DNA of 64,000 nucleotides from Gordonia zhenghanii (GCF_021738965.1 NZ_JAKKOQ010000001.1:496001-560000), one strand, 5' to 3'. Shown: positions 45,482-56,818, counted from the first letter of the stretch. Program-made: numbers and translations. The notes: generated by a model from the sequence alone, not told the origin.

Positions 45482-48400
45482 GTGCCGATCCCCGCGGCTT
45501 ATCTGCTCGCCGACCGGGCACCGCGACCTCGCACCCTCTGCGACGTCCTCGCGGAGACCGCACGCTCCCATCCGGACGCGCCTGCCATCGACGACGGCGA
45601 CCGCCTCGTCACCTATTCCGAGCTCATCGCCCTGGTCCGTCGTGTGGGCGGCAGGCTGTCGGCGATCGGCGTCGGCCGCGGCCATCGCGTCGGGATCCGC
45701 ATGCCGTCCGGCAACCGGGATCTGTACATCGCGATCCTCGCAACGCTGTGGGTCGGAGCCGCCTACGTCCCTGTGGACGCGGACGACCCGGACGAACGCG
45801 CTCGGCTGGTGTTCGGCGAGGCCGACGTCGACGCGCTGATCGACGGCGACGGCATTCACCGGCAGACCGAGCGCGCTGCGACGCAGCAGTGGGACGGTCC
45901 GGCCGAACCGGGCAGCGTGTCCCCGGTCGGAGCGTCGCCCGCGACGACGGAGGACGACGCGTGGATCATCTTCACCTCCGGCTCGACGGGCAAACCGAAG
46001 GGTGTCGCGGTGACGCATCGCAACGCCGCCGCGTTCGTCGATGCGGAAGCCGCGTTGTTCTTGCACGACGCGCCGTTGGGTCCCGGCGACCGCGTGCTGG
46101 CCGGCCTGTCGGTCGCCTTCGACGCGTCGTGCGAAGAGATGTGGCTGGCGTGGCGCAACGGAGCCTGCCTGGTGCCCGCGCCGCGCGCCCTCGTCCGTTC
46201 GGGCATGGACTTGGGTCCGTGGCTGGTGAAACGGGACATCAACGTCGTGTCGACGGTGCCCACTCTCGCATCGATGTGGCCTGCCGAAGCGTTGGAGATG
46301 GTCCGGCTGTTGATCTTCGGCGGCGAAGCGTGCCCGCCCGAGTTGGCCGACCGTCTCGCCACCGACGACCGCGAGGTGTGGAACACGTACGGCCCCACGG
46401 AGGCCACCGTCGTCGCCTGCGCCGCCCCACTGCACCGGGGCGAGGCCGTCCGCATCGGCCTCCCGTTGATCGGCTGGGATCTGGCCGTCGTGGACGCCGA
46501 AGGCCGACCGGTCGCCGACGGCGAGTCCGGCGAGCTCGTCATCGGCGGCGTCGGGCTGGCCCGCTACCTCGATCCCGTCAAGGACGCCGAGAAGTACGCT
46601 CCCGCACCGATACTCGGCTGGGAGCGCGCCTACCGCAGCGGCGACATCGTGAAGCTCGACAGCGCAGGTCTCCTGTTCGTCGGTCGAGCCGACGACCAGG
46701 TGAAGATCGGCGGACGGCGCATCGAACTCGGCGAGATCGACAACGCCTTGCAGAACCTCGCCGGGGTGTCGGGGGCGGCCGTCGCCGTGCGCAAGACCCC
46801 GTCCGGCAACGCCTTCCTGGTCGGATATCTCGCGTCGACCGATCACGACTTCGACGTGGCCTCCGCCCAGGCCGCATTGCGCGAGGAACTGCCCGCGGCC
46901 CTCGTGCCCCGCCTGGTCCTGATGGACGAGCTGCCCACCCGGACGTCGGGCAAGGTCGACCGCGACGCCCTCCCCTGGCCGATCGCCGGAGCCGCTTCCG
47001 ACGACGAGCCGTCGGACCTGTCGGGCACCGAGGAGTGGGTGTCGGAACTGTGGTCCGACGTGCTCGGTGTCGCAGTGTCGAACACCCGCGCCGACTTCTT
47101 CGCCGAGGGCGGCGGCTCGCTCTCGGCCGCGCAGTTGGTGACGGCTCTGCGTGCCCGGTATCCGGAGGCCACCGTCGCCGATCTCTACGACCATCCGCGG
47201 CTCGGCTCGTTGGCCGAGATGCTCGACGCACTCGACCCGTCTGCCGCCGTCGAGCCGCGCGAAGTGGCTCCGGTCCCGTTCTCGACCGGTCTCGCGCAGA
47301 CCGTCGCATCGATTCCGCTCGCCACCCTGACCGGAGTCCAATGGGTCACCTGGCTAGGCGTGGCGAACAACGTCGGCGATGCCGTCGCCGACCGGCTCGG
47401 TTACGACGCTCCCTGGCTCATCGACGTGAACTGGTGGGCGCTGCTCGCCGCGTTCCTGGTGTTCGTGACCCCGCTCGGCCGCATGGTGATCGCCGCCGTC
47501 GGCGCACGACTGCTTCTGTCGAAGGTCACGGCCGGGCGGTATCCGCGCGGCGGCGCCGTCCACCTGAGACTGTGGCTCGCCGAACGGTTGATGGCAGCAA
47601 GCGGTGCCCACAACCTGTCCGGAGCACCATGGATGCCGACGCTCGCCCGGGCCCTCGGCGCGCAGATCGGCGAGGGCGTCGACCTCCACTCGCTGCCGCC
47701 GGTCACCGGCCTGTTGCGGATCGGCGACGGCGCGGCGATCGAACCCGAGGTCGACCTCGCAGGCTGGTGGCTCGACGGCGACGTCCTGGTGATTGGCGAG
47801 ATCGCCGTGAAGCCGGGCGCCACCGTCGGCAGCCGTTCGACCCTGTTCCCTAGCGCGGTGATCGGACGTGATGCGATCGTCGATCCCGGTTCTGCGGTGA
47901 CCGGCAAGGTGAAGGCCCGTCAACGCTGGGGCGGCTCGCCCGCGCAGAAGCTCGGCAAAGCTAAACCGGACTGGCCGTCGCAGCGCCCGAAGTCCCGCCC
48001 GTGGTGGGTCGGCGTCTACGGTCTCACCGCGTTCGCGATCTCCGCCGTCCCGCTCGTCTCGTTGGCGGCCGGACTCGCCGTCGCAGGCAGTTGGGCGATC
48101 TCCGCCGACCGGTTGCGCACCGCGACCTGGCGGATGCTGGCGCTCGCTCCCGTAGGCGCGCTCGCCGCGATGGCCGCGTTCGCTCTCCTCACCCTCATCG
48201 GGGTCCGGCTGGCGTCGATCAAGATGACGGCGGGAACCCACCCGGTCCGGTCCCGAATCGGGTGGCAGGTCTGGGCCACCGAACGGATGATGGACGCGGC
48301 CCGCACCTACCTGTTCCCGCTGTACGCGAGCCTGTTGACCCCGTGGTGGTTCCGCGCGCTCGGTGCATCGATCGGCAAGGGCACCGAGATCTCGACGGCG

Positions 48401-49390
48401 CTGGTGATCCCGAAGTTCACCACCGTCGGCGACGACTCGTTCCTCGCCGACGACACGCTCGTCGCGTCGTACGAGTTGGGCGGCGGCTGGATGCGGATCG
48501 GGGAGGCGAAGATCGGCAAGCGGGCGTTCCTCGGGAACTCCGGCATGATCGCCCCGGACCGGAAGCTCCCGAAGAACGGTCTGGTCGCCGTGCTGTCCGC
48601 GGCGCCGCAGAAGGCCAAGAGCGGATCGAGTTGGCTCGGCAGTCCGCCGGTCCGGTTGCGGCGCACCGCGACGGAGACCGACTCCGCCCGTACCTTCGCC
48701 CCCGGGTTCGGGGTCAGGGCGGCGCGCGCGACGGTCGAGACACTGCGTCTGGCCGCGGTGATGGTGTCGTTCCTGATCGGTGTCTGTGTGCTGTTCGCGA
48801 TGCAGATCGCCGCCGACAAATGGGGCGTGGTCGTCGCGGTGCTGCTGAGCGGTCTGATCCTGCTGGCGGCGGGCGCCGTCGCGGGCGTCGTGGCGTGCGT
48901 GGCCAAGTGGGCCGTCGTCGGACCGATCCGTCCGTCCGAGCACCCGCTGTGGAGTTCGTTCGTGTGGCGCAACGAACTGTCGGACGCCTTCGTCGAGACG
49001 GTCGCCGCACCGTGGTTCGCGAACGCCGCGACCGGTACCCCGGCGCTCACCCTGTGGCTGCGGTCGTTGGGTGCGAGCATCGGCAAGGGTGTCTGGTGCG
49101 AGTCGTACTGGCTCCCCGAAGCCGACCTCGTCGAACTCGGCGACGGCGCCAACGTGCAGCGCGGCTGCGTCGTCCAGACGCACCTGTTCCACGACCGCGT
49201 GATGGCGATCGACCACGTGCGGATCGGTGCAGGCGCCACCCTCGGACCGCACTGCGTCGCACTGCCCGCGTCCGGCGTTGGCGAGTCGGCGACCGTCGGC
49301 CCGGCTTCGCTCGTCATGCGCGGCGACGTCGTCCCGGCCCACACCACGTGGCAAGGCAACCCGATCGCGCCGTGGACTCCGCGCGCGTGA
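45482..49390 (+). CDS. pls: Pls/PosA-type single-module peptide synthetase (epsilon-poly-amino-acid synthetase-like)
   Basis: 1302 residues, close to the 1319 of S. albulus Pls. Adenylation domain (about 25-500): A3 IIFTSGSTGKPKGVAVTH, A4 FDASCEEMW, A5 NTYGPTEAT, A7 YRSGDIV, A8 ADDQVKIGGRRIELGEID, A10 Lys in RTSGKVDR. Carrier domain (about 515-590) with phosphopantetheine Ser546 in FFAEGGGSLSAAQL. Six membrane segments then alternate with three soluble domains holding left-handed-helix repeats (IGDGAAIEPEVDLAG; IGKGTEISTALVIP; IGKGVWCESYWLP). No condensation or thioesterase domain. In Pls the tandem C-terminal domains join amino acids iteratively through side-chain amines. The GTG has GGAGG eight bases upstream. 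M1 peptidase gene follows. Product unproven. Confidence 0.88.
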   Translation: MPIPAAYLLADRAPRPRTLCDVLAETARSHPDAPAIDDGDRLVTYSELIALVRRVGGRLSAIGVGRGHRVGIRMPSGNRDLYIAILATLWVGAAYVPVDADDPDERARLVFGEADVDALIDGDGIHRQTERAATQQWDGPAEPGSVSPVGASPATTEDDAWIIFTSGSTGKPKGVAVTHRNAAAFVDAEAALFLHDAPLGPGDRVLAGLSVAFDASCEEMWLAWRNGACLVPAPRALVRSGMDLGPWLVKRDINVVSTVPTLASMWPAEALEMVRLLIFGGEACPPELADRLATDDREVWNTYGPTEATVVACAAPLHRGEAVRIGLPLIGWDLAVVDAEGRPVADGESGELVIGGVGLARYLDPVKDAEKYAPAPILGWERAYRSGDIVKLDSAGLLFVGRADDQVKIGGRRIELGEIDNALQNLAGVSGAAVAVRKTPSGNAFLVGYLASTDHDFDVASAQAALREELPAALVPRLVLMDELPTRTSGKVDRDALPWPIAGAASDDEPSDLSGTEEWVSELWSDVLGVAVSNTRADFFAEGGGSLSAAQLVTALRARYPEATVADLYDHPRLGSLAEMLDALDPSAAVEPREVAPVPFSTGLAQTVASIPLATLTGVQWVTWLGVANNVGDAVADRLGYDAPWLIDVNWWALLAAFLVFVTPLGRMVIAAVGARLLLSKVTAGRYPRGGAVHLRLWLAERLMAASGAHNLSGAPWMPTLARALGAQIGEGVDLHSLPPVTGLLRIGDGAAIEPEVDLAGWWLDGDVLVIGEIAVKPGATVGSRSTLFPSAVIGRDAIVDPGSAVTGKVKARQRWGGSPAQKLGKAKPDWPSQRPKSRPWWVGVYGLTAFAISAVPLVSLAAGLAVAGSWAISADRLRTATWRMLALAPVGALAAMAAFALLTLIGVRLASIKMTAGTHPVRSRIGWQVWATERMMDAARTYLFPLYASLLTPWWFRALGASIGKGTEISTALVIPKFTTVGDDSFLADDTLVASYELGGGWMRIGEAKIGKRAFLGNSGMIAPDRKLPKNGLVAVLSAAPQKAKSGSSWLGSPPVRLRRTATETDSARTFAPGFGVRAARATVETLRLAAVMVSFLIGVCVLFAMQIAADKWGVVVAVLLSGLILLAAGAVAGVVACVAKWAVVGPIRPSEHPLWSSFVWRNELSDAFVETVAAPWFANAATGTPALTLWLRSLGASIGKGVWCESYWLPEADLVELGDGANVQRGCVVQTHLFHDRVMAIDHVRIGAGATLGPHCVALPASGVGESATVGPASLVMRGDVVPAHTTWQGNPIAPWTPRA

Positions 49391-49456
49391 AGCGGGAGTC
49401 ACATGGCCGCTCACCGGTAAGGTTGTCCGAGTACGCGAGCGACAGACGGAGAGGTA

Positions 49457-50803
49457 GTGCCGAGCAGACCTAAATCGCAGGAGCCGACCCTGCCGGGCGG
49501 TCACCACGAGCTCGACCCCTACATGCCGCGCAGCGGAAACCTCGGCTACCGGATCTCGCGGTACGACCTCGCACTCGGCTACCGCGTCTCCAGTAACCGA
49601 CTGTCCGGTACGGCGACGATCACCGCGACGTCCTACCAGCAGTTGACGCGGTTCGCCCTGGACCTCGCGTCGTCGATGCGCGTCGACCGCGTGACGGTGA
49701 ACGGCTCCCGGGTCCGCTACTCCCATCGGAGCGGAAAGCTGACGATCACGCCCAGCTCGCCGATCCCGCCCGGCGGCGTCGTCTCGACCGTCATCCGTTA
49801 CAGCGGCACGCCGCGCCCCGTCCGCAGTCCGTTCGGCGACGTCGGATGGGAGGAACTCGACAACGGAGCTCTCTGCGCGAATCAGCCGAACGGCGCGCCG
49901 TCATGGTTTCCCTGTGACGACCACCCGGAGGCGAAGGCCTCGTTCCGCTTCGAGATCACCACCGACAGCCCGTACTACGCGCTCGCGAACGGGAGCCTCG
50001 CATCCAAGCAGCGTCGTGCCGGGCAGACGACGTGGACGTACGACCAGGTGGAGCCGATGTCGACGTACCTCGCCTCCATCCAAATCGGACAGTACGAGCA
50101 CCGGACACTCGCCACCCGTCCGGTCCCCGTGCACGCGCTCGCCCCGTCCTCGCTCATGGCGAACTTCGACGAGAGTTTCGCCCAGCAGGTCGCGATGGTC
50201 ACCGCGTTCACCGAGATGTTCGGTCCGTACCCGTTTCCCCAGTACACCGCCGTGATCACCGAAGACGAGCTCGAGATCCCCCTGGAGGCACAGGGCTTCT
50301 CCACATTCGGGTCCAACCATTGCGACGGAACGCACGAACACGAGCGACTCATCGCACACGAACTCGCCCACCAATGGTTCGGCAACGCGGTGACCGGCGC
50401 CCGCTGGCGCGACATCTGGCTGCACGAGGGTTTCGCCTGCTACGCCGAGTGGCTGTGGAGCCAGCACAGCGGCGGAAAATCAGCCGACGAGTGGGGCCGC
50501 CACTACTACGAGAAGCTGGAGCAGACGCGTTTCTCCACGCCGCTCGCCGATCCCGGCCCCCGGACCATGTTCGACGACTGGGTCTACAAGCGCGGGGCCC
50601 TCACCCTGCACGCGCTGCGTCTCCGTCTCGGCGACGGCGACTTCTTCGCCCTGCTGCGTCGGTGGACGGACAAGTACCGCTACCAGTGCGCGACCACCGA
50701 GGACTTCATCGCCCTCGCCTCGACGTTCACGTCGAAGCCCCTTCAAGATCTGTGGCAGGACTGGCTGTTCACGCCGGAGCTTCCCCCGTATCCCAGCCTG
50801 TAG
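49457..50803 (+). CDS. M1-family zinc metallopeptidase (aminopeptidase N-like)
   Basis: 448 residues, no signal peptide. N-terminal beta domain (about 25-200: ISRYDLALGYRVSSNRLSGT, PSWFPCDDHPEAKASFRFEI), then a thermolysin-like catalytic domain with zinc site HELAHQWFGNAVTG plus the third ligand Glu in WLHEGFACYAEWLW, and the M1 Tyr in DDWVYKRGALTLHALR. It ends after the start of the helical domain, so it is the short type (about 450 residues) found in actinobacteria, not the 860-residue PepN. The usual GAMEN exopeptidase motif is replaced by PLEAQGFSTFG. GGAGAGG precedes the GTG. It follows the Pls-like gene by 66 bp, so it may trim or degrade that product, or protect the cytoplasm from it. 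Confidence 0.88.
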   Translation: MPSRPKSQEPTLPGGHHELDPYMPRSGNLGYRISRYDLALGYRVSSNRLSGTATITATSYQQLTRFALDLASSMRVDRVTVNGSRVRYSHRSGKLTITPSSPIPPGGVVSTVIRYSGTPRPVRSPFGDVGWEELDNGALCANQPNGAPSWFPCDDHPEAKASFRFEITTDSPYYALANGSLASKQRRAGQTTWTYDQVEPMSTYLASIQIGQYEHRTLATRPVPVHALAPSSLMANFDESFAQQVAMVTAFTEMFGPYPFPQYTAVITEDELEIPLEAQGFSTFGSNHCDGTHEHERLIAHELAHQWFGNAVTGARWRDIWLHEGFACYAEWLWSQHSGGKSADEWGRHYYEKLEQTRFSTPLADPGPRTMFDDWVYKRGALTLHALRLRLGDGDFFALLRRWTDKYRYQCATTEDFIALASTFTSKPLQDLWQDWLFTPELPPYPSL

Positions 50804-51380
50804 CGCTCGGCAGCAGTCCGTCCGCCAGCGCCTGCGCCAACGACGGCGCAGCGACGTCTTTCGCGGAGAGCTCGTACTCGAGGGGCGTGCCGTCGCGGGC
50901 GAGCGTCGGCCACTCGATGCCCAGGTCCTCGTCCAACGGGTTCACTCCGTGCTCCGCCGTCGGGCGGTATCCGGTGGAACACAGGTAGGTGACGGTCGAG
51001 CCGTCCTGTAGCGAGCAGAAGCCGTGGCCGAGTCCTTCGGACAGGTAGACGGCCCGACGGTCGCGGTCGTCGAGGAGGACGGCGTCCCACTGCCCGAAGG
51101 TCGGCGAACCGTCCCGGATGTCGACGATCACGTCGACGATGGCTCCGACCGTGCACGTCACGTACTTGGCCTGACCCGGCGGGACGTCGGCGAAGTGGAT
51201 GCCCCGCAGCACGCCTGCAGCCGACACCGAGGTGTTCACCTGCGCCAGTTCGAATCGGTGACCGATGGTCTCGGCGAGCACATCTGCCTTGAACGCTTCG
51301 AGGAACACGCCGCGATCGTCGCCGTGCTGGACGGGGGTGAACTCCCACGCACCGTCGATGCTCAGAGATCGTACCTGCAT
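50769..51380 (-). CDS. rmlC: dTDP-4-dehydrorhamnose 3,5-epimerase
   Basis: 203 residues, cupin-fold epimerase of dTDP-L-rhamnose synthesis. Catalytic His in VLRGIHFADVPPGQ, with DVIVDIRDGSPTFGQW, VYLSEGLGHGFCSLQDGSTV (active-site Tyr) and YLCSTGYRPTAEHGVNPLDE. ATG MQVRSLSIDGAWEF is standard. Its 3' end overlaps the convergent peptidase gene by 35 bp. Same strand as rmlA, five bases downstream of it. No rmlD is in the window. Confidence 0.95.
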   Translation of the reverse strand: MQVRSLSIDGAWEFTPVQHGDDRGVFLEAFKADVLAETIGHRFELAQVNTSVSAAGVLRGIHFADVPPGQAKYVTCTVGAIVDVIVDIRDGSPTFGQWDAVLLDDRDRRAVYLSEGLGHGFCSLQDGSTVTYLCSTGYRPTAEHGVNPLDEDLGIEWPTLARDGTPLEYELSAKDVAAPSLAQALADGLLPSATGWDTGEAPA

Positions 51381-51385
51381 GCGGT

Positions 51386-53461
<2,076 letters not shown>

Positions 53462-53465
53462 TCTG

Positions 53466-54491
53466 ATGCGAGTTCTCGTCACCGGCGGAGCCGGCTACAT
53501 CGGCTCCCACACCGTCCTGCAGCTTCAAGCCGCCGGACACGACGTCGTGATCGCCGACGACTTCAGCAACTCGAAACCGGCGATAGTGAAGCGTCTGGTC
53601 GCGCTCTCCGGCGAGCCCGTCACCGTCTACACGGTTGACTTGACCGATGAGCTCTCGACCGAGCGGGTGTTCGCCGAGGAGCAGATCGACGCCGTCATCC
53701 ATTTCGCGGGATTCAAGGCCGTCGGCGAGTCCGTCGCTGAACCGCTCGCCTACTACCGAAACAACCTCGACACGGCGTTCTCGGTGCTCAAAGCCATGAA
53801 CCGGCACGGGGTGCGCACATTCGTGTTCTCGTCGTCGGCGACCGTGTACGGCGAGAATCCGGTCCGCGAGCGCACCGAGGACATGCCGACGTCGGCGACC
53901 AACCCGTACGGCTGGACCAAGGTGATGATCGAGCAGGTGCTGCGCGACCTGGCAGCCGCCGACGACTCCTGGCGCATCGCGATCCTGCGTTATTTCAATC
54001 CGGTCGGCGCGCATGCGAGCGGCGAGATCGGCGAGGATCCGAGCGGCACGCCCAACAACCTGATGCCGTTCGTCGCGCAGGTCGCCGTCGGGCGGCGCGA
54101 GAAGCTGTCGGTGTTCGGCGACGACTACGACACTCCGGACGGCACCGGCGTCCGCGACTACATCCACGTCGAAGACCTCGCGGGCGGGCACCTCGCCGCA
54201 CTCGAGACCATCACGGCGAGCGACGACGCGCTGTCGGTGTGGAATCTCGGCAGCGGCCACGCATCGTCGGTACTCGAGGTGATCGCCGCGTTCGCTCGAG
54301 CCAGCGGCCGCGACATCCCGTACGAGGTGCTCCCACGCCGCGCAGGCGACCTGCCCGCCTACTGGGCCGACCCGTCGAAGGCCAACGCCGAACTCGGTTG
54401 GCGCGCAACCCGCACGATCGACGACATGTGCGAGGACACGTGGCGCTGGCAGTCGAAGAACCCGAACGGCTTCCCCGACGCGGACGAGTAG
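53466..54491 (+). CDS. galE: UDP-glucose 4-epimerase
   Basis: 341 residues, extended SDR. VTGGAGYIGSHTVLQLQAAG, VIHFAGFKAVGESVAEPLAY, FSSSATVYGE, NPYGWTKVMIEQVL (catalytic Y-x3-K) and LRYFNPVGAHASGEIGEDPS, all GalE signatures. It interconverts UDP-glucose and UDP-galactose, feeding the galactan and lipo-sugar pathways. Its N-terminus resembles rmlB beside it ([14 protein letters not shown]), as expected for related families. Transcribed with rmlB. Confidence 0.95.
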   Translation: MRVLVTGGAGYIGSHTVLQLQAAGHDVVIADDFSNSKPAIVKRLVALSGEPVTVYTVDLTDELSTERVFAEEQIDAVIHFAGFKAVGESVAEPLAYYRNNLDTAFSVLKAMNRHGVRTFVFSSSATVYGENPVRERTEDMPTSATNPYGWTKVMIEQVLRDLAAADDSWRIAILRYFNPVGAHASGEIGEDPSGTPNNLMPFVAQVAVGRREKLSVFGDDYDTPDGTGVRDYIHVEDLAGGHLAALETITASDDALSVWNLGSGHASSVLEVIAAFARASGRDIPYEVLPRRAGDLPAYWADPSKANAELGWRATRTIDDMCEDTWRWQSKNPNGFPDADE

Positions 54492-54511
54492 TCCCGGGCG
54501 CGCGTCGGCCG

Positions 54512-54880
54512 GCTAACGAACCGGGTTCCACCGCGGCAGCACCATCAGCGACGCCACCAGGAAGAAGAGCGCGCCGACGAACGTTCCGGCGTTCGCGAGC
54601 AGCGCGTCGGCCGTCGCGCCGGTCTTCAGGACGAACGCGCCGAAGGCCGACGCGGCGAACGCGATGCAGCCAGCCATGTTGAGCCACGTCGCCTGCCCAT
54701 TCGCGAGCGCGCGGAGCCCACGCTTTGACCAGGCACAGCGCGAGCCCACCACTGATCAGGAAGCCGAGGCAGCCGATCGCGTCTGGCGCCCACACCTCGG
54801 TCTGCTCGGTGAACACGGCGCGCGCCCACACCGAGGCTCCCGTGCTCACGTTGAACAGGACTGTTCCGAACGACTGGATC
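54512..54880 (-). pseudogene. Frameshifted, 5'-truncated relative of the membrane protein at 35122
   Basis: Read on the minus strand, one frame gives IQSFGTVLFNVSTGASV then EVWAPDAIGCLGFLISGGLA, and after a shift near 54700-54740 another frame gives ATWLNMAGCIAFAASAFGAF and NAGTFVGALFFLVASLMVLP. These align in order with TQFVGTLLFNVSTAAAL, NPDAGGSVAFLLSGLF, VINMIGCIAFGVSAVGSF and TVGTFVGALCFFFASFIVLV of the intact protein. The first third is missing: the fragment starts where the MFS gene ends. A sequencing error could explain the shift but not the missing N-terminus. Confidence 0.78.
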
Positions 54881-54881
54881 G

Positions 54882-56147
54882 TCAGCGGCTCGCAGCAGCC
54901 TCGTCGCGCGTCAATTCGACGTCCGTGATCTGGCTTCGCATGGTGCTCGGCCCCGCGATCCGAGTGCGGTTGCCGACCACCATCACCACCACTGCGAGAA
55001 GCGCCATCGCGATGCCGAATCCGAACGTCTCACCGTAGCCGACCGATTCGAAGCGCTCCATGACCGCGGCGATGATGGCCGGTGACGCGAACCCGAGGTA
55101 GGTGAGTCCGTAGAAGACTGCCGTCAGTCCGGCGAGTTCGTCCGGTCGAGCGATCCGCTGCACTTCGAGCAGACCCGAGATCAAGGCCATGCCGTATCCG
55201 CAGCCGAGGACCGCCGCCGAGATCAGTGCCAACGCGACCATGTGGGTGGACGCGGCCACGATGGACGTACCGAGTCCGACGGCGACGAACAGCAGCGCGA
55301 TGACACCGGTGCGGGGCGAACCCGGCTTGTCGAGCCGTTTGCCCAGCGTCTGGATCAGGAAACCTGCGGCGAGGCCGACGACGCAGCAAAGTCCCGCGAA
55401 CGCGATCGACCAACTCGACGTCTCGTCCGTCATGAATGCTGGGATCACCGCGTAGGCGACGGCGCACGCGCCGAACACCCACGGCGCGACCGGTGCGACG
55501 AGCAGCCAGAAGCGCGGGTGCCGCGCCGACCGGATGCGCAGATCCTGGCCGAGGCTGCGGCCGGTGTCGCGCGGTGCGTGCGACTCCGGCGCCCGCACCA
55601 ACGCTGCGAAGGCGATCCCGGACAGCGCGATGTTGATCAGGTACGAGAGCTGTCCCGGCCAGGGCGCCCACTGGGCGAGGACCGCAGCGACGCCGGCGCC
55701 CACACCGAAGCCTGCGGTGAGGCTCAACGCTGCGCGCCGAGCACCCGCCGTCGCGCTTGCGCCGTCCGCGTCGGAGAGTTCCTTGATCCAGCTGCCGCCG
55801 ACGGCCATCGCGAGACCCAACGCGACACCGCTGGCGACACGGCCGACCACCAGCATCGGCACCGAATCGGACCCGGCGGCGAGCAGCGCCGAGCCGACCG
55901 CGGCGATCACCGGGGACGGAAGCATCAGCGGCCGACGTCCGTATCGGTCCGACAACAGACCACCGATCAACAGGGCCGGGACGATGCCCAGAACGTAGGT
56001 GAACAGGAGTGCATCGACGACGACCGGCGAGATGTCGGTGGTGGTGCGGTACATGACCAGCAGTGGGGTGAACTCGTTGCCACCCCAGGCCGCGGCGAAG
56101 ACGGCGAGGCAGACGGCGGGCCAGCCGACACTGCGGACGGTGCTCAT
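54882..56147 (-). CDS. MFS transporter
   Basis: 421 residues and 12 hydrophobic segments. The loop 2-3 motif GGLLSDRYGRRPLMLPSPVI and the equivalent in the second half (GFLIQTLGKRLDK) are visible. Most like the 12-helix sugar/aromatic-acid:H+ symporter type, with a start overlapping the stop of a GntR/FCD regulator gene, so it probably imports the ligand sensed by that regulator (an organic acid or similar). Substrate not identifiable. Confidence 0.85.
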   Translation of the reverse strand: MSTVRSVGWPAVCLAVFAAAWGGNEFTPLLVMYRTTTDISPVVVDALLFTYVLGIVPALLIGGLLSDRYGRRPLMLPSPVIAAVGSALLAAGSDSVPMLVVGRVASGVALGLAMAVGGSWIKELSDADGASATAGARRAALSLTAGFGVGAGVAAVLAQWAPWPGQLSYLINIALSGIAFAALVRAPESHAPRDTGRSLGQDLRIRSARHPRFWLLVAPVAPWVFGACAVAYAVIPAFMTDETSSWSIAFAGLCCVVGLAAGFLIQTLGKRLDKPGSPRTGVIALLFVAVGLGTSIVAASTHMVALALISAAVLGCGYGMALISGLLEVQRIARPDELAGLTAVFYGLTYLGFASPAIIAAVMERFESVGYGETFGFGIAMALLAVVVMVVGNRTRIAGPSTMRSQITDVELTRDEAAASR

Positions 56148-56818
56148 CGGTGTCCCCCGCTCGTGTTCGCGTTCGTTCGTTCGACGCCGTGGACGCCTGC
56201 GAGGTGAGTGGCGAGCAGGTCGGCGAAGCCGTCGGCGTCGCCGTCGCCGATCGCTGCGGCCAGCGCTGCGTGGTCGTCGTGGATCCGGTCGGCGATCTCC
56301 CGACCGAGGTGCAGTCGCGCTGCGGTCATCCGGCGTTGGCGTTCGCCGAGCGAGGTGTAGAAGTCCCCGAGGAGCGCGTTGCCGTCCGTGGCCACGATCA
56401 GCTGGTGGAACTGCGCGTCGAGTCGGGCGAACTCGGCCGCGTCAGACGGGTCCACGGCTCGATGCGCCGTGCGGTTCTCGTCGAGCTGTTCGACGAGGTC
56501 GGCCAGCACCGACGGCCGGTCGGCCACCGCGTGCATGGCGTGCGACTCGACGAGAACGCGCGCGTCGACGACGTCGCGAGCCTCCTGGTCGCCGACCGGA
56601 ATGATCAGCGCACCGCGTTTGGGATACAACCGCATCCATCCCTCGGCCGCGAGTCGGAGAAACGCCTCGCGTACGGGCGTCCTGCTCACCTCGCACCGCT
56701 GCGCCACCTCCCCCTCGCTGATGAGCTCCCCACCCGGAAGCTCGCAGGTGAGGATGAGTTCCTTCACGTCTGCGTACACCCGGTCCGCTGCTGAATACGT
56801 CATAGACACAAGATGCAT
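56144..56818 (-). CDS. GntR/FCD-family regulator of the adjacent MFS gene
   Basis: 224 residues. GntR winged helix (about 10-75: SAADRVYADVKELILTCELP, EVAQRCEVSRTPVREAFLRL) and FCD domain (about 85-215) with the metal/ligand His and Asp residues in FARLDAQFHQLIVATDGNA and DDHAALAAAIGDGDADGFAD. Transcribed with the MFS gene through a four-base overlap; autoregulation together with the transporter is likely. ATG at 56803 (MTYSAADRV) is an equally good start; neither has a clear ribosome-binding site. Confidence 0.87.
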   Translation of the reverse strand: MHLVSMTYSAADRVYADVKELILTCELPGGELISEGEVAQRCEVSRTPVREAFLRLAAEGWMRLYPKRGALIIPVGDQEARDVVDARVLVESHAMHAVADRPSVLADLVEQLDENRTAHRAVDPSDAAEFARLDAQFHQLIVATDGNALLGDFYTSLGERQRRMTAARLHLGREIADRIHDDHAALAAAIGDGDADGFADLLATHLAGVHGVERTNANTSGGHR

